From Lysobacteraceae bacterium (GTDB taxonomy: Bacteria; Pseudomonadota; Gammaproteobacteria; Xanthomonadales; Xanthomonadaceae), in NCBI GenBank assembly GCA_003505795.1, contig DNXT01000300.1:1-8856 (forward strand): a stretch of DNA of 8,856 nucleotides. The letters run 5' to 3'. Made by a program: the position numbers and the translations under genes. A model generated the notes under the pieces. That model had not been told where the DNA came from and did not search any database. It saw nothing but the letters and a program-made list of their open reading frames with translations. Shown here one piece after another: positions 1-7,370 of this stretch (positions within the stretch are counted from its first letter, which is position 1; the number at the start of each line of letters is the position of its first letter).

Positions 1-738
1 GTCCGGCGACCAGCGCGGCTCGCCGTCGCGGCCGGCCGAAGGCGCGATCCAGGTGATCGGGGTGTCCGCGGCGCGATAGATCCCGAGCAATGCATGCGAG
101 CCGCGGTCGGCGACGAAGGCCAGCGCACGGCCGTCCGGCGACCATGCCAGGCTGCCGACCTTGCCGCGCGTGTCCACCAGGCGCCGGGGTTCGGACGAAC
201 CGTCGGCCGGGACCAGCCAGGGCTGGCCGTCGCGGACGAAGGCGACGCGGGCGCCGTCCGGCGACAGCGCCGCCAGGTCGCCCTCGCCCAGCAGCCGAGG
301 CGTCCCGCCGGCGAATCCGATGCTCCAGATTCCGACCTTCTCCCCGCCCGGCATCGATGCCGGATTGATCGGCGCACTGCGGTCCCAGTTGCTGCCGTGC
401 TCGCCGCCGCGGACGTAGATCAGCCGGCGGCCATCCGTGGACAGGGCCAGTCCGGTCAGGGTCTGGCCGTCGTCCTCTGCGTAGCCGGTCAACTTGCGGG
501 GCGCGTAGGCCGGGGCCTCGGCCACCCAGATGTTGCGCAGGCCGTGCTGTTCGGATACCCAGGCCACGCGCCCGGCCTGCGGCGCCGACACCACCTCCAG
601 CGGGAACGCGTAGCCGCGCAGCTGTTCCATGCTCGGCGCGGCCTGCGCCAGCGGCAACCACAGCAGGCACAGCAGCCACGCTGCGAGGCACCAGCGGCGC
701 CGATGCGCCGGGGCAGGAATAGGAAATACACGATTCAT
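1..738 (-). CDS. Exported S9-family (prolyl oligopeptidase/DPP-like) peptidase, N-terminal part, cut by window edge
   Basis: This is the first 246 residues of a secreted serine peptidase of family S9; the reading frame is open to base 1. Residues 1-33 form a signal peptide: an Arg-rich start (HRRRW), a hydrophobic Leu/Trp stretch and a likely AQA|AP cleavage site. The mature part opens with SMEQLRGYAFP and then shows beta-propeller (PD40/TolB-like) blade motifs: LALSTDGRRLIYVRGGEHG near residue 100, LSPDGARVAFVRDG near 160, WSPDGRALAFVADRG near 200 and RWSPD at the cut. In S9 enzymes this propeller gates a C-terminal alpha/beta-hydrolase domain holding the Ser-Asp-His triad; that domain lies outside the window, so activity cannot be judged. 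The ATG at 738 has a strong GGGAGGT Shine-Dalgarno four bases upstream. The start overlaps the stop of the upstream S9 remnant (ATGA), which fits an operon position. Family members cleave short peptides, often after Pro. The family call is firm; the substrate is unknown. Confidence 0.88.
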   Translation of the reverse strand, partial: MNRVFPIPAPAHRRRWCLAAWLLCLLWLPLAQAAPSMEQLRGYAFPLEVVSAPQAGRVAWVSEQHGLRNIWVAEAPAYAPRKLTGYAEDDGQTLTGLALSTDGRRLIYVRGGEHGSNWDRSAPINPASMPGGEKVGIWSIGFAGGTPRLLGEGDLAALSPDGARVAFVRDGQPWLVPADGSSEPRRLVDTRGKVGSLAWSPDGRALAFVADRGSHALLGIYRAADTPITWIAPSAGRDGEPRWSPD

Positions 739-1184
739 TTCGACCTCCCGGTCGGCCAGGCGGATCCCGTGGCACGGTATCCGATGAGGGTGCGGTGCGC
801 GGCGAGGCTCCATGCGCCAGTCATGGTGCCGCCTGGCGCAGGTGGCGCGAGGAAGATCGCGTTCGCCGCGTTGACCTTCGACTGATTTTCGTCGCGCACC
901 CCATGATGGGGATCGCCGACGACGATCAAGGTGCCGGCTTCCATGCCGCGGCCGCGCAGGCGACGCACCAGGGCCATGCCCTGGTCGACGTCGACGTCGC
1001 GCTCGTCGTCGCCATCGACAAACGGCGCCGGTGTCCGCCACGTCGCAACGGCGCCGTCGCGGGGTTCCGCCGCCGGCGAGGGTCGACCACCCAAGACGAA
1101 CGCAATCCGCGGCGGCGATCGTGCCGCGGTCGGCATGACCCTTCCGGGCGATGGCGAAGAGGCGTACGGCATGGAAGCGCTCAC
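735..1184 (-). pseudogene. Decayed C-terminal remnant of an S9 prolyl oligopeptidase
   Basis: This is a 149-codon open frame between the dipeptidase and the intact S9 gene. Residues about 44-112 (roughly bases 849-1055) read like the end of an S9 catalytic domain: AVATWRTP, then DGDDERDVDVDQGMALVRRL, then TLIVVGDPHHGVRDENQ and AANAIFL. In intact relatives this segment is a beta strand, a GDDDRNV-type loop with the catalytic Asp, a helix (xxLVRRLRxRG) and an HHWMRH-type loop with the catalytic His; both Asp and His equivalents seem to be kept. The propeller, the GxSxGG nucleophile region and most of the hydrolase domain are missing. The first 43 and last 37 residues resemble no family I know. 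The only start matching the upstream stop is a GTG (GTGA overlap with the dipeptidase stop at 1181-1184), and the frame ends in an ATGA overlap with the next S9 gene, so it may still be translated. A relic of a tandem S9 duplicate is the simplest reading. A small coupled gene, or chance framing, remains possible. Confidence 0.65.
743..749 (-). promoter_or_regulatory. Strong ribosome binding site of the S9 peptidase, inside the end of the S9 remnant
   Basis: GGGAGGT lies four bases before the ATG at 738 and is the best Shine-Dalgarno match in the window. It lets the S9 gene be translated independently of the remnant that overlaps its start. Confidence 0.8.
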
Positions 1185-2365
1185 GGCTTGGTCCCCGCAC
1201 CGTCCTCGACCTCGGACCAGACGCGCAGCAGGTTGCCCCCCATGATCCCGGCGACGTCCCTCTCCGAATATCCGCGCCGGCGCAGGCCTGCGACCAGCGC
1301 CGGATAGTCGGCGACGCTGCGCAGGCCGTCGGGCAGGTTCCCGCCCACGCCGTCGAAATCCGAGCCGATTCCCACGTGGTCGGCGCCGATCAGCCTCACG
1401 CCATAGTCGATGTGATCGAGCACCGCCTCGAGCGTGGTGGACACCCGCGGATGCTCGCGGCGCCAGTGTGCCTCGAAGGCCTTGCGGTCCTCCGGCGGCA
1501 GGCCTTGCTCGCGGCGCTGAGCGGCGCGCTTGTTGAAGTCGTTGCGCGCTTGGTAGAGCCCCTGCAGGTTGGCGGCGCCGCGCGCGTCGACGAAATTAGT
1601 GCCGAAGGCCACCTGCACCACGCCACCCTTGGCGGCGACCGCGCGCGCCAGCTCGTCGCCGATGTTGCGCTCGAAGCCCGGGGTCAGGCCGCGGAAGGAG
1701 GAATGGCTGGCGATCACCGGCACGCGGCTCAGCGCGATCGCCTGCGCGGCCGCCTGATCGGACAGGTGGGAAACGTCCACCATGATGCCCAGCCGGTTCA
1801 TCTCGGCGACCGCCTGCCTGCCCAGCGGGCTCAGGCCGCCCCATTTCTTCTCGATGTCGTAGGAGGAATCGGCGAAGGCGTTGGCGGCACCATGCGCCAG
1901 CGTGATGTAGCGGATGCCGCGGTCGCGGAACGCCTGCAGCGCGGACAGGTCCTTGCCCAGCGGCGCGGCGTTCTCCATGCCCAGCGGCAGCAGCACGCGG
2001 CCTCCCGCCGCCAGGCGCGGCACGTCCTTCGGCGAGCGCAGCAGGGCGAACCTGTCCGGATGGCGCCCGGCCAGCGCCTCGACCGCGTCTATCTGCCGGT
2101 GGGCGACGGCCGCCGCCTCGCCCGCCAGGTCCTGTTCGGCCGAGGTGTAGATCGACATGAACGCGACGGTCAGGCCGCCCGCCCGGGCGCGCGGATAATC
2201 GAACTCGCGCTCCGGCGCCGGCTGGCCGAGGTCGGTCCATCCGTCCAGCACTTCGGTCGGCGCATCGATATGCGTGTCCACCACCATGATGTCCGCGCGC
2301 TCCTGGGCATGGGCGCAGGCCAGGGCCGGTCCGGCCAGCCAGAACAGTGCGATCAAGCGTTTCAT
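1181..2365 (-). CDS. Exported membrane-type dipeptidase (renal dipeptidase family, peptidase M19)
   Basis: This is a 394-residue zinc dipeptidase of family M19, an amidohydrolase-fold enzyme that cleaves dipeptides and in known members accepts a D-residue at the C-terminal position. All expected metal ligands are visible: His32 and Asp34 in DTHID, the bridging Glu131 in GMENAAPLG, His200 in DVSHLSD and His221 in ASHSSFRGL. Asp336 in GIGSDFDGV is the conserved catalytic-site Asp. The end GGNLLRVW is typical of the family, and the length is normal. Residues 1-20 form a signal peptide with probable cleavage after AHA (AHA|QERADI), so the enzyme should act in the periplasm; Cys17 does not sit in a convincing lipobox. 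The ATG at 2365 has AGGAAA with suitable spacing. It lies 67 bp after the S12 gene and its stop overlaps the GTG of the S9 remnant, so it is probably co-transcribed with the receptor. Family assignment is very secure; the natural substrate is unknown. Confidence 0.96.
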   Translation of the reverse strand: MKRLIALFWLAGPALACAHAQERADIMVVDTHIDAPTEVLDGWTDLGQPAPEREFDYPRARAGGLTVAFMSIYTSAEQDLAGEAAAVAHRQIDAVEALAGRHPDRFALLRSPKDVPRLAAGGRVLLPLGMENAAPLGKDLSALQAFRDRGIRYITLAHGAANAFADSSYDIEKKWGGLSPLGRQAVAEMNRLGIMVDVSHLSDQAAAQAIALSRVPVIASHSSFRGLTPGFERNIGDELARAVAAKGGVVQVAFGTNFVDARGAANLQGLYQARNDFNKRAAQRREQGLPPEDRKAFEAHWRREHPRVSTTLEAVLDHIDYGVRLIGADHVGIGSDFDGVGGNLPDGLRSVADYPALVAGLRRRGYSERDVAGIMGGNLLRVWSEVEDGAGTKP

Positions 2366-2432
2366 GCGTATTTCCTGTGATGCTGGCGGGAGGCCGGCGC
2401 GGGACGACGGCGAACGGGAGCGGCACGCGTCC

Positions 2433-3911
2433 TCATTGCTTCAGGACGACCTTGCCGGGCAACTTGAACTTGTCGATCGGCACATAGCGCACGCCCAGCC
2501 GCACCGACTCGATGTCGCCGCCCGCCGCGAATTCGTAGACCAGCGGCTCGCCGTACGGATTGCCGCCGCTGCCGCCTTCCAGGCGCAGGGTGTTGCGGTC
2601 CACGACCTTGAGCGCCATCGCCGTCTTGGCCGGATCCGGTGCGGTCGGGGAGATCAGGTACAGCCTGCCGCCGAGCAGGGCGACGTCCATCACCGTCGAC
2701 AGCCGCGCGAAACGCCCGGTGAACCTGCGCAGGTCGACGGTGTCGCGCCCGTGCTCGGCGGCGGGGGTGGCCGATTCGGCCAGGTCGAGCAGGCCGAACA
2801 GGGCCTGCACGCACTCGCCGGCCTCGCCGTCGATGGCATTGATCAGCACCGAGACCGCGACATCGCGCTGCGGATCGAGCAGCGACATGCTGGAATGCCC
2901 GGGATAGCCGCCGGAGTGGCCGACCAGCGTGCGCTTGCCGCGCTGGTTGACCACCATGCCCAGCCCGTAGGCGCGCGAATCGGCGGAGTCCGGCCACAGC
3001 GGCCGCTGCATCCTGCGCTTGGAAGCATCGGAGATCAGCGTTTCCTCGCCGAAGGCGTGGGCGGAGAAGAACCGGGCCAGGTCGCTGGCGTTGGCATAGA
3101 AGCCGGTGGCCGGCGACATCGCGTTGGCGGCGACGTCCTCGATCGGCACCCGGTGGTCGGCGTACATCAGCCCCGTGTAGCCCACCGCGTAATCCGCGGG
3201 CGCGCGCTTGCGGTCCAGGTCCGGGCCGGTGCTGCGCAACCCCAGCCGGTCGACGATCTCGCGCCGCGCGAAGTCGTTGTAGGGCAAGCCGCCGGCCGCC
3301 TCCACGATCAGGCCCAGCAGGCTGAAGCCCGCGTTCGAATACTTGTAGTGGGTGTTGGCCGTGATCGTCGCGGCATCGTCCGCCGACAGGATCCTGCGCA
3401 GTCCTGCCGGGTCGGGGAACGGCAGGTCCAGCTGCCAGAAATCCGCATTGTCGGCATCGCGGATCACGCCGGCCGAATGCGAGAGCAGCTCGGCGACGGT
3501 CACGCCGCCGAGCGGCCTGCCCCGCAGCCACGGCAGCCACTGCGCGGCGGTGTCGTCCAGGCGCAGCTTGCCGCGCTCGGCCAGGATCATCACCGCCGTG
3601 GCGGTGAAGGTCTTGGAGTGCGACGCGATCCGGAAAAGGTGGTGGTTGTCCAGGGCGATCGCGCGCTCCAGATCGGCCATCCCGTACGACCGCGCAAGCG
3701 CCTCCTCCCCGCCCACGCGCACCGCCACCTGCAGGCCCGGCAGGCGCTGGAGGCCGCGCCGGTAGCCCAGCCAGTCCGCATAGTAGGCAATGGCCTCGCG
3801 GTCCGCGTGCGAGGCGGTTCCGGCGGGCGCGGCGGCGGCATCGCCGGCGACGCCCGCCAGCAGCAATGCGAGGGAAAGCAACGCCGTTTTCACCATGGCT
3901 GTCGGATGCAT
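2433..3911 (-). CDS. Exported S12 beta-lactamase-like serine hydrolase with C-terminal beta domain
   Basis: This is a 492-residue serine hydrolase of the class C beta-lactamase/DD-peptidase fold (family S12). The three active-site motifs are present in order: Ser97-His-Ser-Lys100 (SxxK, nucleophile and base), Tyr191-Ser-Asn193 (YSN) and His332-Ser-Gly334 (the HxG form of the KTG motif). LLSHSAGV near residue 143 and DLARFF near 277 are also usual in this group. Residues about 387-492 form a separate, probably beta-rich extension after the catalytic domain, as in many S12 esterases and peptidases. The N-terminus MHPTAMVKTALLSLALLLAG is a signal peptide with cleavage near AAA|AP. The frame stays open 28 codons further upstream, but the ATG at 3911 is preferred because of CAGGAG eight bases upstream and because the signal peptide starts there; Met6 (3896) is an alternative. 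Family members include D-amino-acid-specific peptidases and amidases, esterases and beta-lactamases, so exact activity cannot be named. HxG in place of KTG speaks against a classical beta-lactamase. It lies 85 bp after the receptor gene. Confidence 0.94.
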   Translation of the reverse strand: MHPTAMVKTALLSLALLLAGVAGDAAAAPAGTASHADREAIAYYADWLGYRRGLQRLPGLQVAVRVGGEEALARSYGMADLERAIALDNHHLFRIASHSKTFTATAVMILAERGKLRLDDTAAQWLPWLRGRPLGGVTVAELLSHSAGVIRDADNADFWQLDLPFPDPAGLRRILSADDAATITANTHYKYSNAGFSLLGLIVEAAGGLPYNDFARREIVDRLGLRSTGPDLDRKRAPADYAVGYTGLMYADHRVPIEDVAANAMSPATGFYANASDLARFFSAHAFGEETLISDASKRRMQRPLWPDSADSRAYGLGMVVNQRGKRTLVGHSGGYPGHSSMSLLDPQRDVAVSVLINAIDGEAGECVQALFGLLDLAESATPAAEHGRDTVDLRRFTGRFARLSTVMDVALLGGRLYLISPTAPDPAKTAMALKVVDRNTLRLEGGSGGNPYGEPLVYEFAAGGDIESVRLGVRYVPIDKFKLPGKVVLKQ

Positions 3912-3919
3912 GTGACCCA

Positions 3920-3925
3920 CTCCTG
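3920..3925 (-). promoter_or_regulatory. Ribosome binding site deciding the ATG start of the S12 hydrolase
   Basis: CAGGAG lies eight bases before the ATG at 3911. This sets the start 28 codons inside the longest open frame and directly at the signal peptide. Confidence 0.8.
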
Positions 3926-3939
3926 ACGACTGTGCATTG

Positions 3940-3978
3940 TTCCCGCTCGCGTTCTTCGCCGGCGGCTGGCGGCGGGAA
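3940..3978 (-). repeat. Inverted repeat between receptor and S12 genes
   Basis: TTCCCGC (3940-3946) and GCGGGAA (3972-3978) are perfect 7-bp complements around a 25-base GC-rich loop that can itself pair. It fills most of the 85-bp gap between the receptor stop and the S12 start. There is no following U-run, so it is not a standard terminator. It could stabilise or process the mRNA, or be chance. Confidence 0.3.
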
Positions 3979-3996
3979 AGCCGAGCGGCGGACACT

Positions 3997-6900
3997 TCAG
4001 AACTTCTTGGTGACGGCCGCGTAGAAGTAGCGCGGCACCGCCGAATAGACGCCGTTCACGTAGCCGGACAGGGTGGCCGCGACCGGCGGGCGCTTGTCGG
4101 CCAGGTTGTTGACGCCCAACTTGACGCTGGTGCCGCTCAACCAGCCGTCGGCGCCGAAGTCGTACCTGGCGAAGAGATTGGTCACCGAATGCGAGTCCAC
4201 CTCCCAGTAGCCGCCGCTGTCGTCGGCGACGCTGTCGTTGTAGAGGTTGCCCACGTACCGCACGCTGGCGCCGGCCGACAGGTTGCGCAGGTTCCACAGC
4301 AGGCTCCCGGACCACTTCCATTCGGGGTTGCCGTTGATCGCCAGCAGGTCGCCGCCGCCGCTGATGATCGTCGCCGGATTGATGACGCCGGCGGCGCGCG
4401 CGTCCAGGAGCACCTGGATGTCGGGCGAGGGCTCGCGATAGAACTCGATCAGGTGCGTGCCGTCCAGGTCCAGGCGGAACGTGCCGAGGCGCGTCTGCGG
4501 CGAGGTCCACGAGAACGCCAGGTCGACCCCGCGCACGGTCTGCGGCTGCAGGTTGACGTAGCGGTCGTTCACGTAGAGCACTTCGCCGGCCGGCTCCAGT
4601 CCCGTTCCCGCGAACCGAGCGACGTCCTCGGCGGTCGGATCGGCGCGGACCACGTTCGGGTTGCTGCCGCCCTGCATCCGCATCACGTAGTCCAGGATCA
4701 GCCCGTTGCCCTCGCCGAACACGCCGATCAGGCCGGTCTGGTCGTACTTGAAGTAGTCCAGCGAGAAGCTCATCCGTCCCCAGGACTCGGGCAGGAAGCG
4801 GGGCTGGAACACCACGCCGGCCGAATGGTTCTTCGATTCTTCCGGCTGCAGGTCCCTGTTGCCGGCGCGACGGCCGGTGGTGCTGCCGCTGTGGCTGCAG
4901 TTCGAGAACGAGGAAATCGCGCCGGTCTCCAGTTCTGCCTCGCACTGGATGTAGTCGGTGCGGGTGTTCGCGCGCTCCAGCACCACGGCCGCCATCTGCT
5001 CCAGGTTGGGCGCGCGGAAGCCCTCGGAATAGGACGCGCGCAGGCGCAGCCCGTCGACCAGTTCCCAGCCCAGCGCGACCTTGGGCTTGATCACCGTGCC
5101 GAAGTCGCTGTAGTGCTCCATCCGGCCCGCGAGCTGCAGGTCCAGGCTGCGCACCAGCGGCACGCCCATCTCGGCGGACACCAGCGGCACCTGGAATTCG
5201 GCGAACACGCTGGAGACCGTCCTGGAGCCGGAGCTGTCCGGGGTCGGGCTGTCGCCGTACAGGTCCACCGGATCGGTGGCGCCGGTGACGCTGTCGGTGA
5301 AGGAGAGGGTCCCGTCCACGCGCGCATCGCGATCGTCGTCGTGCGTCTCGTGGCGCACTTCGGTGCCGACCGCGAACCCGACGTCGCCCGCCCAGGTGCT
5401 GAACAGGTCGGGTCGCGAGGCCTTGATGTCCCACGAGTACAGGGTGTTCTTCGCGCGGCGGCACGAGTCGACGGTGATCGCATCCAGCGTCTGCTCGCTG
5501 TTGATTCCACCGAAAGGATTGAACGCGTCCGGCGTCGAGCGCGCCAGGCTCTCCTGCAGCCTGGTCATGCTGACTGCGTTGAAGCAATCCTGGGCCCAGG
5601 CGTACGTGTACAGCAGTGCCGACTCCCAGTCGTAGCCGTAGTGGAATCCCTTGACCCCGGCCAGCACCCGCGCCTGTTCCGACTCGACCTTGACGTAGGT
5701 GGGCCGGTCGATGCGGTAGCTGTCGATGCGCACGGCGGCGCCGTCGTCGGAGAGGTCCAGGCCCGGCAGGCGGTTGGGGTTGACGGTGCCGTCGTCGAAC
5801 ACGGCCTGCCCGAACGGGTTCCAGTAGTTGCTGGCGGGCACCCAGACCTTCGAGCTCAGGCTGTAGACCGCCTGCCTGACCGCGTGGGAGCCGGAGCGGT
5901 AGTAGCCGGCTTCGCCGAACGCGCTGACGCCGTTGTCGAAATCGTACTTGCCGGTCAGGAACAGGTTGTTGCGCTGGTATTCGGTCGGGTTCAGCGTGAC
6001 CGGGTAGTCGTTGGGCGGGTCGGCGCGCAGGTCGCGCTCGGAGCCGCCGGTCAGCTTGTTTCCCGCGCCCAGGCAGAGTCCCTCGCCCACGGCCGCGGTA
6101 CAGGTGCCGTAGCTGTCGGGCATGACATGGAATACCCCGGCCGCGTTGGTGATCGCCACCCCGTCCTGACGGATGGCGGCGCCGGTGGCAGCGGTGAAGT
6201 TGCCCCAGCGGCTGTAGACCGGGCGCTGGTCCAGCGCGGCCGCGCCCTCGAACCGGGTGCCGGCGAAGTCGGAACGGCGGTCGAAGGTGCGGGTCCAGTC
6301 CTGGTCCCATGAGTCCAGTCCGCTGCTGCGCGAATGCGAGAACGACAGCGTGACGTTGCCGCGGTAGTCGTCGAAGTTGCGCCCGACCAACCCGTCCAGG
6401 CTGAAGTCGCGCAGCCCGGTGCCTTCGCCCACGCCATAGCGCGCGGTCACTTCGCCGCCGTCCAGGTCGTCCTTCAGGACCGCGTTGACCACCCCGGCCA
6501 CCGCGTCGGAGCCGTAGGTCGCCGCCGCGCCGTCGAGCAGGATGTCCAGCTTGCGGAGTTGGTTCACCGGCAAGGTATTGGCGTTGTAGGCGAAGACCGG
6601 GACCAGTTGGTCGTCGGACTGGCTCATCGGATGGGTCACGGTGCGGCGGCCGTTGATCAGCAGCAGGGTGCTGCCCACGCCCAGTCCGCGCAGGTCGATG
6701 CCCGACACGTCGCCCCGCGCGTGATTGCTGCTGTTCGCGCCGCCGGTGGAACCGCCGTTGGCGAAGCTGACATCGCCCATCTGCGGGATGAAGCCGAACA
6801 GGTCGCCGCCCGAGACCGCCCCGGTCGCCTCGATTGCCGCGGCGTCGACGCTGGCGACGGGAAGCAGGCCGTTGGCCGCCGCCCGCTTGATCTGGCTGCC

Positions 6901-7080
6901 CACCACGTTGACCGCCTCCAGCGAGGCGACGCCCTGCTTGGGCCCGTGCTGCCGGTCGCCGTCGTCGCCGGCGCCGCTCTCCAGCGCCTGCGCAGCGGCC
7001 GCCGCCGTGGTTCCGAACGCCATCGCGGCGACGACGGCGTGGATGGATCCCATCAATTGCGCATGCCTGGAAGTTTTCAC
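3997..7080 (-). CDS. TonB-dependent outer-membrane receptor, GTG start
   Basis: This is a 1027-residue TonB-dependent receptor, a 22-stranded barrel that imports ligands across the outer membrane using TonB energy. Residues 1-31 form a signal peptide (VKTSRHAQ start, hydrophobic core, Ala-rich end). Residues 54-66 (LEAVNVVGSQIKR) fit a TonB box followed by the GSRIKR-type plug start. The plug runs to about residue 208, with DLRGLGVGSTLLLINGRR (129-146) and ILLDGAAATYGSDAVAGVVN (180-199). The barrel holds SYSEGFRAPNLEQM (683-696), the GNRDLQPEESKN motif (740-751) and a terminal aromatic residue (VTKKF) as required for barrel insertion. Probable extracellular loops carry cysteine pairs 327/336, 499/540 and 713/728. 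There is no SusC-like N-terminal carboxypeptidase domain. The start is the GTG at 7080, backed by AGGAG eight bases upstream and a basic n-region; the ATG at 7053 lacks a good ribosome site. Its ligand is unknown; the peptidase neighbours suggest a peptide or peptide-like metallophore. Confidence 0.95.
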   Translation of the reverse strand: MKTSRHAQLMGSIHAVVAAMAFGTTAAAAAQALESGAGDDGDRQHGPKQGVASLEAVNVVGSQIKRAAANGLLPVASVDAAAIEATGAVSGGDLFGFIPQMGDVSFANGGSTGGANSSNHARGDVSGIDLRGLGVGSTLLLINGRRTVTHPMSQSDDQLVPVFAYNANTLPVNQLRKLDILLDGAAATYGSDAVAGVVNAVLKDDLDGGEVTARYGVGEGTGLRDFSLDGLVGRNFDDYRGNVTLSFSHSRSSGLDSWDQDWTRTFDRRSDFAGTRFEGAAALDQRPVYSRWGNFTAATGAAIRQDGVAITNAAGVFHVMPDSYGTCTAAVGEGLCLGAGNKLTGGSERDLRADPPNDYPVTLNPTEYQRNNLFLTGKYDFDNGVSAFGEAGYYRSGSHAVRQAVYSLSSKVWVPASNYWNPFGQAVFDDGTVNPNRLPGLDLSDDGAAVRIDSYRIDRPTYVKVESEQARVLAGVKGFHYGYDWESALLYTYAWAQDCFNAVSMTRLQESLARSTPDAFNPFGGINSEQTLDAITVDSCRRAKNTLYSWDIKASRPDLFSTWAGDVGFAVGTEVRHETHDDDRDARVDGTLSFTDSVTGATDPVDLYGDSPTPDSSGSRTVSSVFAEFQVPLVSAEMGVPLVRSLDLQLAGRMEHYSDFGTVIKPKVALGWELVDGLRLRASYSEGFRAPNLEQMAAVVLERANTRTDYIQCEAELETGAISSFSNCSHSGSTTGRRAGNRDLQPEESKNHSAGVVFQPRFLPESWGRMSFSLDYFKYDQTGLIGVFGEGNGLILDYVMRMQGGSNPNVVRADPTAEDVARFAGTGLEPAGEVLYVNDRYVNLQPQTVRGVDLAFSWTSPQTRLGTFRLDLDGTHLIEFYREPSPDIQVLLDARAAGVINPATIISGGGDLLAINGNPEWKWSGSLLWNLRNLSAGASVRYVGNLYNDSVADDSGGYWEVDSHSVTNLFARYDFGADGWLSGTSVKLGVNNLADKRPPVAATLSGYVNGVYSAVPRYFYAAVTKKF

Positions 7081-7088
7081 GGATATCG

Positions 7089-7093
7089 CTCCT
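7089..7093 (-). promoter_or_regulatory. Ribosome binding site deciding the GTG start of the receptor
   Basis: AGGAG lies eight bases before the GTG at 7080. The competing in-frame ATG at 7053 has only a poorly placed CCAGG. This favours the GTG, which also adds the basic n-region of the signal peptide. Confidence 0.75.
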
Positions 7094-7225
7094 GGGAGGG
7101 GGAAACCTTGAAGCTTCTTTCGTGTGTCCGATGGCGCGACCAGCACCCGTCCGCATCGGCCTGGCCGTGTGTGTCCGTGGATGCGACGGCACGGGCATCC
7201 GCCCGGAACGGGACCGCCCACGCCT

Positions 7226-7286
7226 TGATTTGAGCAAACACGGGTTCTCCGTGAATCGGGAAAAACCCCGATTCCGCGCCGATTCG
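7226..7286 (-). promoter_or_regulatory. Palindromic operator and putative promoter of the TonB receptor gene (copy A)
   Basis: On the minus strand a perfect 8-bp inverted repeat, GAATCGGG-GTTTTT-CCCGATTC (plus-strand 7253-7274), is preceded by CGAATCGGCGCG (plus-strand 7275-7286). Exactly 22 bp downstream of CCCGAT lies the A/T-richer hexamer CAAATC (7227-7232), which could act as a weak -10 box; the palindrome would then end next to the -35 position, where activators such as LuxR/FixJ-type regulators often bind. The same arrangement recurs upstream of the isoaspartyl peptidase gene. A start near 7220 would leave a leader of about 140 nt before the receptor GTG. The palindrome is seen directly; the promoter role is inference. 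Confidence 0.5.
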
Positions 7287-7370
7287 CGCAGGCGGTACCG
7301 CGCGTCTGCATGGACGGCCGAGGCCGCGGGCGCGCACGGCCATCGAACCCGTTGCCGCGGACCGCGGGCG

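Larger units (their letters stand above)
7081..7370. other. Intergenic region upstream of the receptor
   Basis: These 290 bp follow the isoaspartyl peptidase stop (TAG, 7371-7373). They carry operator copy A (7226-7286), a small inverted repeat GGATGC/GCATCC in the leader (7179-7200) and the ribosome site at 7089-7093. No clear intrinsic terminator for the upstream gene is visible, so some read-through into the receptor operon is possible. Confidence 0.6.

Noticed and set aside
94..885. Plus-strand 263-residue open frame across the S9 gene start
   Set aside because: Antisense to the S9 propeller, which has repeated SPDG motifs and a signal peptide; the plus-strand translation lacks features.
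2433..3911. S12 gene as an antibiotic-resistance class C beta-lactamase
   Set aside because: The third motif is HxG rather than KTG, and there is a C-terminal extension. This fits the broader S12 esterase/peptidase group better.
2274..6312. Very long plus-strand open frames (550 and 791 residues) opposite the S12 and receptor genes
   Set aside because: They lie antisense to genes with clear motifs. Their Arg/Gly/Ala/Val/His/Gln-rich translations have no domains and arise from the scarcity of stop codons at high GC.
7321..7370. Possible terminator after the isoaspartyl peptidase gene
   Set aside because: Only imperfect GC-rich pairings (CCGCGG repeats, GGCCG/CGGCC) and no U-run; not better than expected by chance in such GC-rich DNA.
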